NCBI RefSeq assembly: GCF_954871325.1
Contig: NC_088775.1
Location: forward strand, 23,289,561 to 23,353,560
Origin: Gordionus sp. m RMFG-2023
Lineage: Eukaryota > Nematomorpha > Gordioida > Chordodea > Parachordodidae
DNA: 64,000 nucleotides
Reading direction: 5' to 3'
Numbering within the stretch: position 1 is the first letter of the stretch; each line of letters opens with the position of its first letter. The notes under the pieces were generated by a model. That model was not told the origin of the DNA, did no database searches, and saw nothing but the letters and a program-made list of their open reading frames with translations. Shown piece after piece: positions 60,118 through 64,000 of the stretch. A program made the translations under genes and the position numbers.

Positions 60118-60714
60118 TGTTCAAAAAGAAATGTATGCAAGTAAGTAGAGAATTTGTAATGTGTAATATATATATAAGGAAAATGTGAATGTTGAATTTT
60201 TGGAAAGTTAATGTTGATGTGTTAATAATTAAATTTAAAAAGTAAGTTTAAGAGAAAAAAATAAAAAATAAAATATGTAATGTATAAATGTGCAGGAAAC
60301 TTCAGTTGTATTTGTTCAAAAAGAAATATATGCAAGTAAGTAGAGAATTTGTAATATGTAATATATATATAAGGAAAATGTGTAATTTAAATGTTGAATT
60401 TTTGGAAAGTTAATGTTGATGTGTTAATAATTAAGTTTAAAAAGTAAGTTTAAGAGAAAAAAATAAAAAATAAAATGTGTAATGTATAAATGTGCAGGAA
60501 ACTTCTGTTGTATTTGTTCAAAAAGAAATATATGCAAGTAAGTAGAGAATTTGTAATGTGTAATATATATATATAAGAAAAATGTGTAAATTAAATGTTA
60601 AATTTTTGGAAAGTTAATGTTGATGTGTTAATAATTAAGTTTAAAAAGTAAGTTTTAAGAGAAAAAAATGAAAAATAAAATATGTAATGTATAAATGTGC
60701 AGGAAACTTCTGTT
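60118..60714 (-). repeat. three tandem repeats of about 200 bp upstream of the RLE-LINE start
   Basis: Units start with GTTCAAAAAGAAATATATGC at 60118, 60315 and 60517 and end with GTGCAGGAAACTTC. They are nearly identical; differences are a few substitutions and an extra AATTTA-type word in units 2 and 3. They lie about 500 bp upstream of the ORF on its 5' side, as promoter-bearing monomers do in some LINEs. Whether they belong to the element or are local satellite DNA is not settled. Confidence 0.8.
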
Positions 60715-61372
60715 GTATAAAAGAAGAATGGCAGTGCTTCAATTCCTATTTTTAAGCAAGTCATGGAATAAAATCATGGATATAACATTTGCTAATTGAT
60801 GAACTAAAAGCATTATTGGTGTTGTAAATATTGTAAATGTTGGTGTTGGTATTTATGTAGGATGTTCAATTGGGAAAAATCTCATTGTATTCATTAATAG
60901 GTTGAATATTAGAATTAATTAGATCCATAAAATTGGAATATAATTTTGTGAGTGTTCTTTGGTTTATTGAATTTTTATTGATATAGAGGAGTTAAAAAAA
61001 AAAGATCTTCTCAGATATGTGGTCTATAAGTTGAGTTATAATAGACACTTCAATTAGGGGAGGATTGGGCTGATTTTTGTTGCCAATTTGGGGAGACAGC
61101 AATAAGAAGTTTAAGAAGTTCACTCAGTATATTATAACTTCCTTATATGTATCGATTACTTAGGCAAGGCAGGCATTGAGCAATGAATAGAGATCTAGAT
61201 TAGGATAGATTGTTGCAATGTGTTGTTTCTGATAAATCTGCATTGGGTTAATTACTTTGACATCTGGGTAGTTGGGTTATTATTGCAAGGGATCTCGATT
61301 ATAATTAAATGTAGTGAATTATGTTGCTGATATGGGGTTGTTGGTATATTTAACAATTATAGTTAGGTTGTT
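60715..61372. other. non-coding DNA between LINE and hAT
   Basis: No gene. A segment near 61034-61080 (GTTGAG, CTTCAATTAGGGGAGGATTGGGCT) recurs in slightly changed form right after the hAT at 63492-63525. The DNA on either side of the hAT is therefore itself internally repeated. Confidence 0.4.
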
Positions 61373-61380
61373 ATGGAGTT

Positions 61381-63488
61381 CAGGGGCGGACTGGCCATAA
61401 GACCCGGTGGGCATTTTGCTCACGAGGCTGCGAGAAAATGTCGATTTTTGAGGCCGGTCAGAGGAAAATATCAAAATAGAGGCCGATTAGAAAAAATTAT
61501 TATTATGTTCACATTATTTTCTCTTATCATTTATTTATTTTTAATGATATCTCTATGATTTGAATATCACATTCCTTGAGAATTGTCATTTCGTTTACTA
61601 TATTTTAATGCATAATATATCAATAACGTCGCTTGTCGCTACACATTATTACGACGTTCTTTTCTTTGTTTTTTTCAAATGAAGTGAAAACGCTTCTGTT
61701 TGAGTAGAGTGAAAGCTAAGTTTTGATTAATTTATTATATTATATTTTATACATTGATTAATTGGAAATAATATAGCCAACATTTCTTGTTCTAAATTCA
61801 TTGAAATCAAATAAAATCCAGGTCGGTGAATCAGATAAAAGGATGGATGCTTGGGTAAAGCAGAATAATTCATCTGGCCAAAATAAGTTGAGAAGGCTGC
61901 TAAAAATAGGTGAGATAAGGTGGTGGGCACGTGAAAAAGCCCTTAGATGGATATATGGTAAAGAAAGCTTTCTCCCAATAACGATAACTTCAATTTATAA
62001 TAGATAATAAATAATTTGAGACAAAAACTAGATAATTTATGTAAATTTATGATTCTAAGTATAGCTATAATATATTTGGAAATTTTCAAAATAATGGGGC
62101 CACTGTCATATCTTCAAACTAAAAAATTAGGTAATTTGTCAGCATGGAAAATGTAAGAAGATGCTAAATCTTTTGTATCATCGATTCAAAATAAAGCAAT
62201 AAAATGGCTGCTAATTTAAATGAAACATTTTCATATTTATAGCTCCCGGAGAGTATCTGAGTACAAAATGCTTTGTAAAAAGGTCGAATAAGACGAGCGA
62301 AGAGAATATATAGTGAATGCCAAGATGAACGTCCTCAAGAATCGATTGACCTTTATAGGTTCGAACTATTTCGTCCTATCCGGAACTACTTTCTGCGAAT
62401 TGAGAGCTTATCTTGAATGTGCAATATTTGCATCCGAAATAAATAGTATAGGTATATCTGAAAAGGCCTTGGAAAAACTGGCACAATTGGCATATATATT
62501 GAGTGTTAAATTTCATAACGAATTATGTTCATTTGCCAGTTTATTCGAAGATTTGGTAGCAGAATTAAAAGAAACGGACGATAATATCGCATGTACAAGT
62601 GAGGATTCAAATGAAGATGGAATATTACAATATGATAATAAATCAGTGTGATAATAAATGTACCAAGTGTTTAATATGCGTGTATGAAATTCTTAAAAGA
62701 TACAATATGCATACAAGTGACACTAATTTATTTTTGGCTTATGAATACATTTTAACTTTATCATTTACGCAGGTTAATTGCGAGAAAGCATTTAGTAAAT
62801 TAAAAATTATAAAAATAAGCTGAGAGCTAATATCGACCAAGAAAAATTAAAAGTGTTTTTAATGATGTAAGTTGAACGAGAACTATTAGCATAGATTGAA
62901 CTAGAAGATATTCCTGTATATTTGCGCAAAGGTTCAAAGTTAATGAGAGATTTATTAGCGTAAAAATTATATATTTTCTTTATTCTTTTATTAGAATCTT
63001 ATTAATATTATTTACAATATGATCGGTGCCTGATTTTATAAAAGTGCAGCAATTTTATTATCTCTAATATTGTATAACTGCAATAATTTTATATTTATAA
63101 TTAATTCCTTTAATATATTGAGTATCCATTTTTTTTATATTTAACATGTGATGTATGATTTAATTTTATAGTGCAATATCGTCTAATATAAAATATATAT
63201 TTTCGATGAATATTATTTTATATAGGTAATGAATATGATTTTAGATGTGCATTTTTTTAAAATAAAATATATAATTATCGTATAATACTTTTCTTATTTT
63301 TACTAAAAATGTAAAACGTTTGAACTTATTTTCAAAAAATAAGAAACCATTTAAGGAAACTCGGTCGAAGACCGGGCAAAAGCGGGCCGAAGGCCCGCAA
63401 AATGGGGGTATGGGGGTGTCGCCCCCATATAAATGTGGCCGCTATGAAAAAATGCCCACGAGGCCGTAGCGTCGCCAGTCCGCCCCTG
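61381..63488 (+). mobile_element. hAT transposon, CAGGGGCGGACTGGC ends
   Basis: Perfect 15-bp inverted ends CAGGGGCGGACTGGC, with further mirrored words (GTGGGCATTTT, CACGAGGC). A perfect 8-bp duplication ATGGAGTT lies at 61373-61380 and 63489-63496. The right subterminal zone has two GC-rich hairpins (GCGGGCCGAAGGCCCGC; GGGGGTGTCGCCCCC). Inside is a plus-strand transposase of the DUF4371/ZMYM1-like type in pieces. 2108 bp, shortened relative to autonomous relatives. Confidence 0.95.
61801..62900 (+). pseudogene. hAT transposase (DUF4371/ZMYM1-like), decayed
   Basis: 61820-61985 encodes the IRWWAREKALRWIYG segment typical of the start of the catalytic region. 62313-62651 encodes a helical region (FCELRAYLECAIFASEIN; SEKALEKLAQLAYILSVKFH). 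62670-62880 encodes the dimerisation region FTQVNCEKAFSKLKIIK and, after a frame change, RANIDQEKLKVFLMM. Stops and shifts separate the pieces and much of the middle is deleted. Confidence 0.75.
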
Positions 63489-63496
63489 ATGGAGTT

Positions 63497-64000
63497 GAGC
63501 TCTTCAATTAGGGTGGGATTGGGCTTGATCAAGAGGTGGAATAGTCTGATCTTTCAAATTTGAGATGCCAAGATATGTTGATGATTTAACTTGATCAAGA
63601 GAATGAATTAACATAATATCTTCTAATCTAATATTTGATCTTGACTTTTAGTAGTGGTGGTCATGTACAAATGTTTGAAAATTTAGGGGAGAGAGTTATT
63701 GATTAGGGTAGTGAAAGAACTTTGAATACATATTTTTGTCCATTAGCGTCAAAAAAATTTTCTTTACTTCTGCCACTGCCATGAAGATGATAATCCAATA
63801 AATTTAATAATAGGTTGATATTTATTCAATTTTATATAATATTTCCGTCGGCTAGGGTTAGCTCTTTAAATATTCACAAAGATATGGCTCCTATGACAAT
63901 GATATTCTGATGAATTCGCAGATTCCAAGCGAAAATTAAAAATAACATTATAATAAGTCTAATATTTTTTATATAATAATTTTATATACAAATTTGTTTT
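63497..64000. other. gene-free DNA
   Basis: AT-rich sequence continuing the interrupted flank of the hAT; nothing recognised. Confidence 0.4.

Overview
The window is about 70 percent A+T and looks like nuclear DNA of an invertebrate animal. It holds one spliced, intron-rich host locus in a dense bed of transposable elements. Gene density is very low, every other coding trace is a transposon, the host gene carries animal-type Kunitz exons flanked by phase-1 introns, and no bacterial operon, rRNA or tRNA gene was found. The species cannot be named from the sequence; the composition and repeat load would fit, for example, a parasitic copepod, but that is a guess.

Layout. 1-9.9 kb: gene-free DNA with small hAT-type non-autonomous elements (two copies of a 185-200 bp family, a 1.25 kb gutted hAT, a 733 bp hAT derivative) and a 935 bp TA-flanked element. 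9.9-14.1 kb and 14.3-19.6 kb: two Ty3/Gypsy LTR retrotransposon fossils in opposite orientation, each with two LTRs and a 5-bp target duplication. 21.1-23.1 kb: a complete-ended hAT with a decayed transposase. 23.8-33.3 kb (minus strand): the host locus. 35.2-38.3 kb: an RTE-like LINE. 38.5-47.5 kb: remnants of hATs, two LINE fragments, a Gag fragment, and two hATs, one with a nested insertion. 48.1-51.6 kb: a third Gypsy fossil. 52.1-56.2 kb: a hAT terminus with 22-bp and 119-bp tandem arrays, then an Ac-like hAT transposase gene with small introns. 56.7-60.7 kb: an almost uninterrupted LINE with a restriction-like endonuclease, with three 200-bp direct repeats upstream of its start. 61.4-63.5 kb: a hAT with perfect 15-bp ends and a perfect 8-bp target duplication.

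The main discovery candidate is the host gene at 33342-25152. Eight exons can be joined by GT-AG splicing with consistent phases into a 943-residue secreted protein: a signal peptide, five domains closely resembling DUF3011 (a family I know mainly from bacteria, function unknown) and three Kunitz domains. The third Kunitz domain has lost exactly the two cysteines that form the C14-C38 bridge while keeping the spacing of the other four. A decayed relative with two more DUF3011-like domains lies just downstream. Transposons sit in two of its introns.
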